The notes under the pieces are model-generated. The model saw only the letters and a list, made by a program, of their open reading frames with translations. It had not been told where the DNA came from and did no database searches. Of a stretch of 64,000 nt of DNA, positions 32,433 through 40,797 are shown one piece after another. Positions within the stretch are counted from its first letter, which is position 1, and each line of letters opens with the position of its first letter. The DNA comes from Fen-1364 sp049515135 (lineage in GTDB: Bacteria; Spirochaetota; Spirochaetia; SZUA-6; Fen-1364), in assembly GCA_049515135.1 (NCBI GenBank), contig JBEKUJ010000020.1:1-64000 (forward strand), read 5' to 3'. A program made the translations under genes and the position numbers.

Positions 32433-33553
32433 GTGACGGATCACTCTCGCAGGACGAGATAGACGCCCTGTTGCAGGGGACAGACACAATCGAGATGGAC
32501 ACCTCTGCCGGAGGCCCGTCTCCCATGTCGGATGCGGAGAGAACGGCCCTGCAGGAAATGCTGCGGGGGGTCACCGAGAGCCAGGGGTCGAACCTCTCCA
32601 TCCTCACCGGCAAGACGGTGGCGATCGGGGACCCGAGCGTGAAGGTGCGGCCTGTCGCGGAGATCCTGGGCGCGCAGCCGGAGGATGTCGTGGATGTCCG
32701 CGTCGACCTGACTGACGGACTCCAGGGTGAGCACTCCTACATCGTGCCGGCCACCATTGCGGGGACCATCGCGGGTCTCATGATGGGGCAGCAGGGCGGA
32801 GAGCTGGACGAAGCGTCGCTTTCCGCAGTTGCTGAGGCGATCTCCCAGATAACCGGAACGGCCGCAACGGCCATTGGAAACAGGGTGGGAAGGGTCGTGA
32901 AGACGGCTCCGCCGGACCTTCGCCGCACGCGGAGGCAGCAGGCCCGGGTGCCGCAGGGGGATGTGTGCGTCACGGTGGACTACCCCATCTCCATTGAAGG
33001 GTTTCCCACTGCGACGATGACGGAGGTGTTCTCCCTGTCCCTTGCCTCTGAGATTCTTTCCTTGGCCGGGAGCAGCGGAGAGACGGCGCAGCCAGCCGCG
33101 GCCTTCGGGGCGTCTGCGCGGCCACGGGCTGCTGCACGCCCTGCTCAGTCCGCGGGAGGTGGAGAACCTCCGGGCTACCAGCAGACTTTCGGACAGGCCT
33201 TCGGCGGGCCCGCTCAGGGTCCTGCCATGGCGCCGCCGAACGTCCAGCCCATCCAGTTCGCCAACCTGCAGGGCGCTCCTGCCGGTGGAGAGCAGGGCAA
33301 CATAGGTCTTCTCATGGACGTCTACATGGAGATGACCGTCGAGCTGGGACGCACCCGAAAGAGGATCAAGGATATCCTGGGGATCGGAGAAGGAACCATC
33401 ATAGAGCTGGACAAGCTCGCCGGGGAGCCTGTCGACATCCTCGTGAACCACAAGCTCATTGCCAAGGGGGAAGTGGTCGTCATCGATGAAAACTTCGGTG
33501 TGCGTGTAACGGAGATCGTTTCGCAGATGGACAGGATGAACGAGTTGACCTAG
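32429..33553 (+). CDS. fliY: Flagellar motor switch protein FliY (CheC-FliN fusion)
   Basis: FliY replaces FliN in the spirochaetal C ring. The product (374 residues) starts with LSQDEIDALLQ, a CheY/FliM-type peptide. Residues 60-210 form a CheC-like domain: the phosphatase signature S/D-x3-E-x2-N-x21-P reads Ser132-Glu136-Ser139-Pro161, so the catalytic Asn is Ser. A Pro/Gly/Ala linker (215-290) leads to the C-terminal SpoA/FliN domain with MDVYMEMTVELGRTRKRIKD and GTIIELDKLAGEPVDILVN. The domain probably keeps a structural role but may not dephosphorylate CheY. Confidence 0.92.
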   Translation: MSDGSLSQDEIDALLQGTDTIEMDTSAGGPSPMSDAERTALQEMLRGVTESQGSNLSILTGKTVAIGDPSVKVRPVAEILGAQPEDVVDVRVDLTDGLQGEHSYIVPATIAGTIAGLMMGQQGGELDEASLSAVAEAISQITGTAATAIGNRVGRVVKTAPPDLRRTRRQQARVPQGDVCVTVDYPISIEGFPTATMTEVFSLSLASEILSLAGSSGETAQPAAAFGASARPRAAARPAQSAGGGEPPGYQQTFGQAFGGPAQGPAMAPPNVQPIQFANLQGAPAGGEQGNIGLLMDVYMEMTVELGRTRKRIKDILGIGEGTIIELDKLAGEPVDILVNHKLIAKGEVVVIDENFGVRVTEIVSQMDRMNELT

Positions 33554-33568
33554 CGCTTTTACGGTCTG

Positions 33569-33596
33569 GCGCGGAACGTGCAGCCGCGTTCCGCGC
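33569..33596 (+). repeat. 10-bp hairpin between fliY and fliO
   Basis: GCGCGGAACG (33569-33578) pairs perfectly with CGTTCCGCGC (33587-33596) around an 8-base loop. A T-run (33629-33633) lies too far away for a classical terminator. It may be an mRNA stability or processing element. Confidence 0.55.
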
Positions 33597-33636
33597 AGAA
33601 CCGCAAGGGCGCATCACAGACTTTCAGATTTTTACT

Positions 33637-33651
33637 GGGAGGGGGAATCTG
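33637..33651 (+). promoter_or_regulatory. Ribosome binding site pointing to a CTG start for fliO
   Basis: GGGAGGGGG at 33637-33645 is a very strong ribosome binding site. GGAGG ends 6 bases before CTG at 33649 but 18 bases before the first ATG at 33661. The CTG frame gives the start MKKLMRIF, an ideal basic start for the signal sequence that follows. Confidence 0.5.
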
Positions 33652-34320
33652 AAAAAACTGATGCGTATTTTCGCGGGCGCCGCAATGGCGCTTGCGATAG
33701 CCGCGCTGCCGGTGGCAGCGCAGGCGAAGGACACCAGCGCACCGGCCGGAGCAGCTCCGGCGGGCGCTTCAGGAGCTCAGACAAGTCCCAACGAGTCAGA
33801 GCTCGTCATACCGGACACAGACGGAAGCTCACGCACTGCCGCCCAGGGAAGGAACGTCTCCGGTGCGCCGCCTGGACAGTCGGTCCAGGCCGCGACCCCG
33901 GGAGTCTCAACCTGGGATTTCGTGAGGATGCTCATCATCCTTGCCGCGGTGGTGGGGGCCATCTACCTGCTGTTCTGGATCCTGCGCAGAAGCGCGGGCC
34001 GCAAGATCACGGAAAACAACCTTATTCACGTGCTGGGCTCCCGAAGCCTTGCCGGCAACAGGTCTCTACACCTGGTCGAGGTGGGTTCCTCCGTGTTTCT
34101 CGTGGGGGCATCCGACGGCGGTGTTGAGCTGATATCGGAGATCACGGACAAGGAAAGCCTTGACTCGGTGAGGCTGAAGGCAGCGGAGGAGACCCCCGGA
34201 GGCAGGAGGAACTTTCAGCAGCTGCTTTCCGAGATCTTCCGCCCCGCAGCTCGGTCGGTTTCCCTGGGAGAGGGGGTCGGGTTTCTGCGGGGCCAGAGGG
34301 ACAGGTTGAGAAAGCTATGA
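33649..34320 (+). CDS. fliO: Flagellar biosynthesis protein FliO/FliZ
   Basis: FliO helps assemble the FliP ring of the export gate. The product (223 residues from CTG 33649, 219 from ATG 33661) has a signal-like segment (IFAGAAMALAIAALPVAAQA), a Pro/Ala-rich periplasmic linker, one membrane helix (about 98-115, FVRMLIILAAVVGAIYLLFW) and a cytoplasmic domain with LIHVLGSRSLAGNRSLHLVE and VFLVGASDGGVELISEI, typical of FliO. It lies between fliY and fliP as expected. Its end overlaps fliP by 4 bases. Confidence 0.82.
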   Translation: MKKLMRIFAGAAMALAIAALPVAAQAKDTSAPAGAAPAGASGAQTSPNESELVIPDTDGSSRTAAQGRNVSGAPPGQSVQAATPGVSTWDFVRMLIILAAVVGAIYLLFWILRRSAGRKITENNLIHVLGSRSLAGNRSLHLVEVGSSVFLVGASDGGVELISEITDKESLDSVRLKAAEETPGGRRNFQQLLSEIFRPAARSVSLGEGVGFLRGQRDRLRKL

Positions 34321-35135
34321 AGAGAACAATCGCCGCTGCGCTGCTTGCGGCAACGCTCGCTGCACTGTTCCCCCTGGGGGCATTTGCCCAGGCTGCCGCC
34401 CCGGCGGCCGCTGCCGCCGCGCCGCGCGCGGGCGCAGCCGGAGCCGCCACCCTGCCGGTGCCGTATGTCGACTTCAACGTTCGAACCGCGCGGAGCAACC
34501 AGGAAGTGGTCCTCTCCGTGCAGCTCCTGCTCCTTCTCACTGTGCTCGCGCTGGCCCCGTCCATCCTCATCCTGACCACCTGTTTCCTGCGCATCGCAAT
34601 TGTTTTCGACTTCGTCAAGCGCGCCTTGTCCCTGCAGTCTGCTCCGCCCAACCAGGTGATGATGGGGCTCGCCCTGTTTCTCACTCTGTTCATCATGTGG
34701 CCGACCTTCAGCCAGATCTACGAGTCCTCCCTCAAGCCCTTCGGTGAAGGGAAGATGGGCCTGCAGGAGATGTATTCGAATGCGGAGAAACCCCTGAGGA
34801 TCTTCATGTATCGCCAGATCGGAAGCGACGCCCAGTCCATCCGTCTTTTCATGAGCATGAGGGGACTGCCCAAGCCGCGCACCCTTGCTGACGTTCCAAC
34901 GTACGTGCTGATTCCGGCGTTCGTCATCCATGAGATGACCGTCGCATTCAAGATAGGGATACTTCTGTTCATACCGTTCATCATCATCGACATGGTGGTC
35001 GCATCCACCCTCATGTCGATGGGAATGATCATGCTGCCTCCGGTGATGATCTCCATGCCGTTCAAGCTGATCCTTTTCGTGCTGGTGGACGGATGGGGTT
35101 TGCTCACAATGCAGCTGGTGAGGAGCTTCAGATGA
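34317..35135 (+). CDS. fliP: Flagellar export gate protein FliP
   Basis: FliP forms the pentameric core of the export gate. The product (272 residues) has a cleavable-type signal sequence (ALLAATLAALFPLGAFA), an Ala-rich linker, and four membrane helices containing LAPSILILTTCFLRIAIVFD, APPNQVMMGLALFLTLFIMW, YVLIPAFVIHEMTVAFKIG and MGMIMLPPVMISMPFKLILF. All are strong FliP signatures. It overlaps fliO and fliQ by 4 bases each. Confidence 0.95.
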   Translation: MKRTIAAALLAATLAALFPLGAFAQAAAPAAAAAAPRAGAAGAATLPVPYVDFNVRTARSNQEVVLSVQLLLLLTVLALAPSILILTTCFLRIAIVFDFVKRALSLQSAPPNQVMMGLALFLTLFIMWPTFSQIYESSLKPFGEGKMGLQEMYSNAEKPLRIFMYRQIGSDAQSIRLFMSMRGLPKPRTLADVPTYVLIPAFVIHEMTVAFKIGILLFIPFIIIDMVVASTLMSMGMIMLPPVMISMPFKLILFVLVDGWGLLTMQLVRSFR

Positions 35136-35395
35136 GCATGGGGACTGCGATCGCGATCATCCGTGAAGGGGTCCTGGAGACACTTATCCTGGCAGGGCCT
35201 CTCCTTCTCATTGGAATGGCGGTGGGTCTCATCGTTGCCATCTTTCAGGCCACCACATCCATCCAGGAACAGACCCTCAGCTTTGTCCCGAAGATCGCTG
35301 CCATCCTCCTGGGCCTGATCCTGCTCGGACGGTTCCTGCTGGACTCCCTGGTTGGCTATACGGAGAGGCTGTTCTCCATGATATCGCATATCTGA
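35132..35395 (+). CDS. fliQ: Flagellar export gate protein FliQ
   Basis: FliQ has two helical hairpin segments that wrap the FliP/FliR gate. The product (87 residues, family length) shows IREGVLETLILAGPLLLIGM, GLIVAIFQATTSIQEQTLSF and PKIAAILLGLILLGRFLL. ATG 35132 overlaps the fliP stop as ATGA; an upstream in-frame codon lies inside fliP and is rejected. Confidence 0.94.
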   Translation: MSMGTAIAIIREGVLETLILAGPLLLIGMAVGLIVAIFQATTSIQEQTLSFVPKIAAILLGLILLGRFLLDSLVGYTERLFSMISHI

Positions 35396-35399
35396 GACC

Positions 35400-36182
35400 A
35401 TGATAGAAGCGCTGGTCGGCAACATACGGCTTTTCCTCCTGGTCTTCTTCCGCATCATTGCGATGGTGGAGGTTGCGCCGCTTCTTTCCTCCTCATCCAT
35501 ACCGCAAGTTGCCAAGATCGGCCTTTCCTTCTTCACTGCCGCTTCCGTTTTTCCCTGGGTGCTGCAGTCCGGATACGCCATACCGGCAAACCCGGTGGAT
35601 TACTTCTTCCTCGTGCTGGGGGAAGTCGCCATTGGCCTCCTCATCGGGTTCCTCCTCCTGCTGATTTTTTCCGCCTTTCAGCTGGCCGGCCATTTCTTCT
35701 CCCTCCAGATGGGGTTCGGCGCTTCGGAAGTCTTCGATCCCCTCTCCCAGGTGGAAGTCCCGCTCATGGGTGAGTTCCTCAACCTGATCGCAATGCTCGT
35801 CTTCATCGCGATCTCGGGAACGGGGAAATTCCTGCTGGTGGGCGTCCTCGGGTCTTTCCAGCATCTTCGCGCGGTGGACCTGGTCATGCACAAGGAGGCC
35901 ATCATCTCCCTTCTGGTAAGCGGTCTGGGAGGGCTTTTCCAGAGCGCCCTGACCATTTCTTTCCCCATCCTGGGAACATTGCTGCTCGTGTCCATCGTCA
36001 TGGGCCTCCTCGCCAAGGCAGCCCCGCAAATGGATGTCCTGACCATGGGGTTTCCGGTGTCCATCGGGGTCTCATTCGTCATTCTTTTCGCGACGCTTCC
36101 CTTCCTGATGACAGCCTTCGAACGGATCGTCGATGGAAGCTTCCAGACCCTCGAGGGGTTCATCATGGGGGCTGGAAAATGA
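35400..36182 (+). CDS. fliR: Flagellar export gate protein FliR
   Basis: FliR completes the FliP5-FliQ4-FliR1 gate. The product (260 residues, normal length) has about six membrane helices, with FRIIAMVEVAPLLSSSSIPQ, LGEVAIGLLIGFLLLLIFSA, LQMGFGASEVFDPLSQVEVP and ISFPILGTLLLVSIVMGLLA, typical of FliR. It follows fliQ by 4 bases and overlaps flhB by 4. Confidence 0.94.
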   Translation: MIEALVGNIRLFLLVFFRIIAMVEVAPLLSSSSIPQVAKIGLSFFTAASVFPWVLQSGYAIPANPVDYFFLVLGEVAIGLLIGFLLLLIFSAFQLAGHFFSLQMGFGASEVFDPLSQVEVPLMGEFLNLIAMLVFIAISGTGKFLLVGVLGSFQHLRAVDLVMHKEAIISLLVSGLGGLFQSALTISFPILGTLLLVSIVMGLLAKAAPQMDVLTMGFPVSIGVSFVILFATLPFLMTAFERIVDGSFQTLEGFIMGAGK

Positions 36183-37372
36183 GGGCAGAACCGGTGTTCG
36201 ATCTGCTGGCGCTCACCCTTCGCACGCCCTTCGACGTCCACCTCCAATGGTTCGCCGCGGAGGATGAGGGGCGGACGGAGGAGCCATCCGAGCACAAGAT
36301 CAGGAAGGCGCGGGAAGAGGGAAAGGTCGCAAAGTCGTCGGAGTTCAGCTCCTCGCTGGTGCTGCTGGCAGGCATCGCTACGCTGGGTCTCCTGGGGGAC
36401 TCCATGCTGAGGTCCTCCGCGGAGATGCTGAGGTTCTTCCTGTCCATATCGGCAACCCCTGGCGCCTTCAACGGGAGCCTCATGATCGCTCTCCTGAGCT
36501 GGGCGGCCAAGATCGGGCTTCCCGTCCTGGTGGTGGCATTCGTCGTTGCAGTCCTGGGCAACGTGATCCAGGTGGGCTTTCTTTTCACCGTGAAGCCCAT
36601 CACGCCGGATTTCACCCGCCTCACGCCGCGGTTCGGAAGGTGGCTGTCGCGGTCCTTCGGCTCGCCGGAAGCGCTGTTCAACCTGGCCAAGGCGGTGATC
36701 AAGATCGTGCTGATCGCCTTCATTGCGTACCTCAACATCCGCGCGGAAATCCCCCGTTTGACGCGCTTGGCGATGTCGCCGTTCTTTTCGGGCGTCTCGG
36801 TGATCGCCCAGATCGCTTTCCGCATCCTGCTGGAGGCTGCGCTGGCAATGCTCGCCTTCTCCGCCATCGACTACTGGTTCCAGCGCAGGCAGCACATCGA
36901 GTCTTTGAAGATGTCCCGGCAGGAAGTCAAGGAAGAGCGAAAGATGTACGAGGGGGATCCCCTTACCCGCAGCAGGCTCCGCGAGCGCATGCGGGAGATC
37001 ATGCGGCGCAACATGCTGAGGGCCGTGCCGAAAGCGGACGTCGTCATCACCAACCCGACGCACTACGCGGTGGCGCTGGAGTACAACCGGACGCTGATGC
37101 CCGCTCCGACGGTGGTTGCCAAGGGGGCGGACATGATTGCGCAGCGCATCCGTGAGATCGCAACAGAAAACAATGTCCCCATCATGGAGAACAAGCCGCT
37201 CGCGCAGGCCCTCTACCGGGAAGTCGAGATCGGCGACGTCATCCCGGAGAAGTTCTATGAAGTCATGTCCACAGTCCTTGCCGAGGTCTACCGCCTGAAC
37301 AATACAACACAGTTCGCCGAAGAGGGCGCGGGCTACCAGGACGGCGGCAGGTCAGGAGAGGCTGCGATATGA
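36179..37372 (+). CDS. flhB: Flagellar export switch protein FlhB
   Basis: FlhB controls the change from rod/hook to filament export. The product (397 residues) has a 27-residue N-terminal lead (with VHLQWFAAEDEG), then RTEEPSEHKIRKAREEGKVA, four membrane helices, and a cytoplasmic domain holding the autocleavage motif NPTH in VVITNPTHYAVALEYN. The end GDVIPEKFYEVMSTVLAEVY is also typical. ATG 36179 overlaps the fliR stop. Confidence 0.95.
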   Translation: MRAEPVFDLLALTLRTPFDVHLQWFAAEDEGRTEEPSEHKIRKAREEGKVAKSSEFSSSLVLLAGIATLGLLGDSMLRSSAEMLRFFLSISATPGAFNGSLMIALLSWAAKIGLPVLVVAFVVAVLGNVIQVGFLFTVKPITPDFTRLTPRFGRWLSRSFGSPEALFNLAKAVIKIVLIAFIAYLNIRAEIPRLTRLAMSPFFSGVSVIAQIAFRILLEAALAMLAFSAIDYWFQRRQHIESLKMSRQEVKEERKMYEGDPLTRSRLRERMREIMRRNMLRAVPKADVVITNPTHYAVALEYNRTLMPAPTVVAKGADMIAQRIREIATENNVPIMENKPLAQALYREVEIGDVIPEKFYEVMSTVLAEVYRLNNTTQFAEEGAGYQDGGRSGEAAI

Positions 37373-37402
37373 GAAGGCTCCTTCGCATGAAAGAGGCGCG
37401 CC

Positions 37403-39487
37403 ATGGCTGATGCTCGCGTCGTTGTCGGGAACCTGTGGCAGCAGAGAAGCGACATCCTGGTTGCAATCGGCGTGGTCGTCGTCATCATGATGATGCTGAT
37501 CCCGCTTCCGGCCGTCCTGCTGGACGTGCTGCTGGCTGCCAACCTCGTGATTGCCCTGCTTGTCATCCTCACGGTGCTGTACACCAGGCATGCGCTGGAG
37601 TTCTCCGTTTTCCCCACGCTGCTCCTGATTGCCACAGTGTTCGGGCTTGCGCTGAACGTCTCCTCCACCCGGCTGATCCTTGCCAAGGGAAGCCAGTTCA
37701 ACGGGCACATCATCCGTGCCTTCGCCACCTTCGTCGTGGGCACCCGGGGGGTCGAGGGGTACGTGATCGGCCTGATCATCTTCATCATCATCATCGCCGT
37801 TCAGTTCATCGTCATCACCAAGGGCGCGACCCGCGTCGCGGAGGTCGCCGCCCGGTTCACCCTTGATGCCCTGCCCGGAAAGCAGATGGCAATCGAGGCA
37901 GAATACAACTCGGGGCTCATCACGGAGGAGGAGGCGACCCGCAAGAAGAACAACCTGCAGCGGGAAGCAGACTTCTACGGGTCCATGGACGGAGCATCGA
38001 AGTTCATCTCGGGGAACGTGAAAGTCGGGATCCTCATCACGGTGGTCCAGATCGTCGGGGGCCTGATCGTGGGGATGACGCTGCACGGAGAGACCCTTGA
38101 CGTCGCGCTGAATACGTACATCTCCCTTTCCATCGGTGACGGTCTTGTCACCCAGCTGCCCGCGCTGCTCATCTCCACCGCCACCGGCATCATCGTCACG
38201 CGCGCAATCTCGGACTCCTCATTCGGCAAGGACATCACGAAGCAGTTCTCCGCCCAGTCACGGCCGTACCTCATCGCTGCCGCGTTCCTGGTGCTCCTGT
38301 CATTCCTGCCTGGTTTTCCGTGGTACGTCCTGATTCCCATGGCCATCCTGATCGGGGTGCTGGGCTTCAGCCTCACCAGGAAGCAGATCGCCGAAGAGGA
38401 GAAGACCAGAACCAGGGAGGTGGCCGACCGGGAGAAAGCAGCCCCCGTTGAGATTTCGCCGGTTGTGCCACTTGACCCGCTCTCCCTCGAGATCGGGTAC
38501 GGCCTCATCCCCCTGGTGGACAAGGAGCAGGGGGCCGAGCTGCTGGACCGCATCACGCGCATCCGCAGGGAGTCCGCGCTGGATCTGGGGCTCGTGGTTC
38601 CGCGCATTCGGATCATCGACAATATGCGCCTTGAGCCTTCGGAGTATTCCTTCAAGATACGAGGGGTCGAGGTGGGGCGGGGCAGGATCAAGATGGGATA
38701 TTACCTGGCAATCCAGCCCGGCCGCCTGACGGAGGAGGTCCCCGGGGAGCCGACAAAAGACCCGGCTTTCGGTCTGCCCGCAGTATGGGTTGCGGAAGAG
38801 GACAGGGAGAAGGCGGAGCGGCTGGGCTACACGGTGGTGGACCCGCCCTCCATAATCGCGACCCATCTCACAGAGATCATCAAAAGGTACGCTGCCGACA
38901 TCCTGGGCCGCCAGGAGGTCCAGTCCATCCTCGATGCCCTCAAGGCGGACTACCCCGCGGTGGTGGAAGAGGTGAAGAAGGTCCTGTCCATCGGGGAGAT
39001 CCAGAAGGTGCTTCAGGGGCTGCTGATGGAAAGGGTCTCGGTGCGCAACATGGTTGTCATTCTGGAGACGCTGGCTGACTACGGGTCGGTGACCAAGGAT
39101 GTCGGCTTCCTGATCGAGAAGGTCCGTCAGGCCCTGGGGCGGCAGATCTGCCTGCAGTACTGTGATGACAAGAAGACTCTGCGGGTATTGACCATCGAGC
39201 CCACCCTGGAGAAGAAGATCATTGACTCACGGGTGGAAACCAACCGCGGCATTGCTGCCGGGCTGGATCCGGCGACGCACAGGAAATGGATCACCGCCCT
39301 GTCCAACGCGGTCAAGAGCATCCAGGAGGCCGGGCACCATGAGGTGGTCCTGTCCTCGGAGGCTGCGCGGCCGCTCGTGAAGTCGAGCACGATGCGGGAG
39401 ATCCCGCACCTGGCGGTCATCTCCAGCCTCGAAGTGGTCCCTGATATCGCAGTGGAGGCGCTTGGAGAGATCCGGCTGGAAGGGTAG
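37403..39487 (+). CDS. flhA: Flagellar export protein FlhA
   Basis: FlhA is the large export-gate protein whose cytoplasmic ring binds chaperone-substrate pairs. The product (694 residues) has eight membrane helices in the N-terminal half, with NVSSTRLILAKG, the FHIPEP-type region FIVITKGATRVAEVAARFTL, DALPGKQMAIEAEYNSGLIT and GDGLVTQLPALLISTATGII. The C-terminal half holds the four-lobed FlhA-C domain (GYGLIPLVD; HLTEIIKRYAADILGRQEVQ). ATG 37403 is 30 bases after flhB with AGAGG upstream. Confidence 0.96.
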   Translation: MADARVVVGNLWQQRSDILVAIGVVVVIMMMLIPLPAVLLDVLLAANLVIALLVILTVLYTRHALEFSVFPTLLLIATVFGLALNVSSTRLILAKGSQFNGHIIRAFATFVVGTRGVEGYVIGLIIFIIIIAVQFIVITKGATRVAEVAARFTLDALPGKQMAIEAEYNSGLITEEEATRKKNNLQREADFYGSMDGASKFISGNVKVGILITVVQIVGGLIVGMTLHGETLDVALNTYISLSIGDGLVTQLPALLISTATGIIVTRAISDSSFGKDITKQFSAQSRPYLIAAAFLVLLSFLPGFPWYVLIPMAILIGVLGFSLTRKQIAEEEKTRTREVADREKAAPVEISPVVPLDPLSLEIGYGLIPLVDKEQGAELLDRITRIRRESALDLGLVVPRIRIIDNMRLEPSEYSFKIRGVEVGRGRIKMGYYLAIQPGRLTEEVPGEPTKDPAFGLPAVWVAEEDREKAERLGYTVVDPPSIIATHLTEIIKRYAADILGRQEVQSILDALKADYPAVVEEVKKVLSIGEIQKVLQGLLMERVSVRNMVVILETLADYGSVTKDVGFLIEKVRQALGRQICLQYCDDKKTLRVLTIEPTLEKKIIDSRVETNRGIAAGLDPATHRKWITALSNAVKSIQEAGHHEVVLSSEAARPLVKSSTMREIPHLAVISSLEVVPDIAVEALGEIRLEG

Positions 39488-39492
39488 CTTAG

Positions 39493-39537
39493 GGGCGGGC
39501 AGTAACCCGCCCGAGGGGGCGGTACGTTAGCCCGCCC
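39493..39537 (+). repeat. Tandem GC hairpins between flhA and flhF
   Basis: GGGCGGG (39493-39499) pairs with CCCGCCC (39506-39512), and GGGCGG (39517-39522) pairs with CCGCCC (39532-39537). The two units share similar right arms (ACCCGCCC and GCCCGCCC), suggesting a duplicated palindromic element. The flhF ribosome binding site (GGGGGAGAGG) follows at once. Confidence 0.5.
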
Positions 39538-39549
39538 TAGGGGGAGAGG

Positions 39550-40794
39550 ATGCAATACTTCACGATCCAGGCGCGAAGCAACAGGGAAGCGATAGAAAAG
39601 ATGAAGCTCACCTACGGAGATGACGCGCGCATCCTTACGCACCGCAGCGTCCGCATGGGCGGCTTCCTCGGGATGTTCGCTCACGAAGGCGTGGAGGTGA
39701 CCGGCTATCTGTCCGATGACGGGGCCAAAAAAAGGAAGGCGGAAGTGGAGGAAGAGAAGAAGCGCATTCTTGATTCGGTGAGAAAGGAACAGGGCCTCCA
39801 GGTGCTTCTCAAGGAGATCCAGAGCCTTCGTGAATCCCTCGACGCCCATGCCACAGCAACCGCCGTCGCTGAAACGGGAAACGGAGATCTGCATCCCTCT
39901 CTGGCGAAAATAGAGGACCTGCTGGCCGCCAATGACTTTTCTGAAGAGTTCATAGCTGCCATCGTGGACAGGGCAAAGAAGGAGTTTTCTCTGGAGGCGC
40001 TGGAGAACTACCCTATGCTCATGGCAGCGGCGGTTGGATGGATCGGGGAGCGGATAGAGATCGACCCGCCCCTGCGCATGGCAGGAAAGGGAACTCGGAT
40101 CCTGATCATCGTGGGCCCCACGGGCGTGGGCAAGACGACCACCATTGCCAAGCTTGCCGCCATCCACGGGATCGGGGACGGCCGGCAGGCCCCCCGCAAG
40201 GTCCGCATCATAACGATCGACAACTACCGCATTGCCGCGAAGCAGCAGATAGAAACCTACGCGGAGATCATGCGGATCCCGGTGAGCCTGGTGGAAAGCG
40301 CCTCGGACCTCCAGAAATGTCTTGCCCTCAACCAGGATGCCGAGCTGATCCTGATCGACACCATCGGCCGCAGTCCGCGCGACCTGGCAAAGCTCGCGGA
40401 GATGAAGGAGATCCTGTCCGCATGCGGCAGCCAGGCATGCGTCTACCTGGCCCTTGCGGCGACAACCAAGGCCAGCGACACGGAGGAGATCCTGCGGCAG
40501 TTCGAGCCCTTTGGCTACCGGGCGGTGGTTCTCACCAAGCTGGATGAGACAATGAGGATCGGCAACATCATTTCATGCCTTTCGCGGCATCGAAAACTCC
40601 TCGCGTACCTCTGTGACGGCCAGGGGGTCCCCCAGGACATCCAGGAAGCCGGGGTGGTTCGGCTCCTGATGAACATGGAAGGCTTCCGCGTAGACAGAGA
40701 GACCCTCGAGAAGCGGTTTTCAAGGGGTCGGGCCACCTCGGGCGTAGGGACGCAACTGGCCGCAGGTGACGGCCGCGAGAGCAGGGGGGTCTGA
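39550..40794 (+). CDS. flhF: Flagellar placement GTPase FlhF
   Basis: FlhF is an SRP-type GTPase that sets flagellar position and number. The product (414 residues) starts with MQYFTIQARSNREAIEKMK, continues with a charged linker (about 60-130), then the NG domain: IIVGPTGVGKTTTIAKLAAI, TIDNYRIAAKQQIETYAEIM, DTIGRSPRD and VVLTKLDETMRIGNII. ATG 39550 follows GGGGGAGAGG. flhG follows after 3 bases. In spirochaetes flagella are inserted near the poles, where FlhF is thought to act. Confidence 0.94.
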   Translation: MQYFTIQARSNREAIEKMKLTYGDDARILTHRSVRMGGFLGMFAHEGVEVTGYLSDDGAKKRKAEVEEEKKRILDSVRKEQGLQVLLKEIQSLRESLDAHATATAVAETGNGDLHPSLAKIEDLLAANDFSEEFIAAIVDRAKKEFSLEALENYPMLMAAAVGWIGERIEIDPPLRMAGKGTRILIIVGPTGVGKTTTIAKLAAIHGIGDGRQAPRKVRIITIDNYRIAAKQQIETYAEIMRIPVSLVESASDLQKCLALNQDAELILIDTIGRSPRDLAKLAEMKEILSACGSQACVYLALAATTKASDTEEILRQFEPFGYRAVVLTKLDETMRIGNIISCLSRHRKLLAYLCDGQGVPQDIQEAGVVRLLMNMEGFRVDRETLEKRFSRGRATSGVGTQLAAGDGRESRGV

Positions 40795-40797
40795 CAC

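Noticed and set aside
35678..37063. Long minus-strand open frame of 461 codons opposite fliR and flhB
   Set aside because: Crosses two well-supported membrane protein genes and has biased, domain-free composition.
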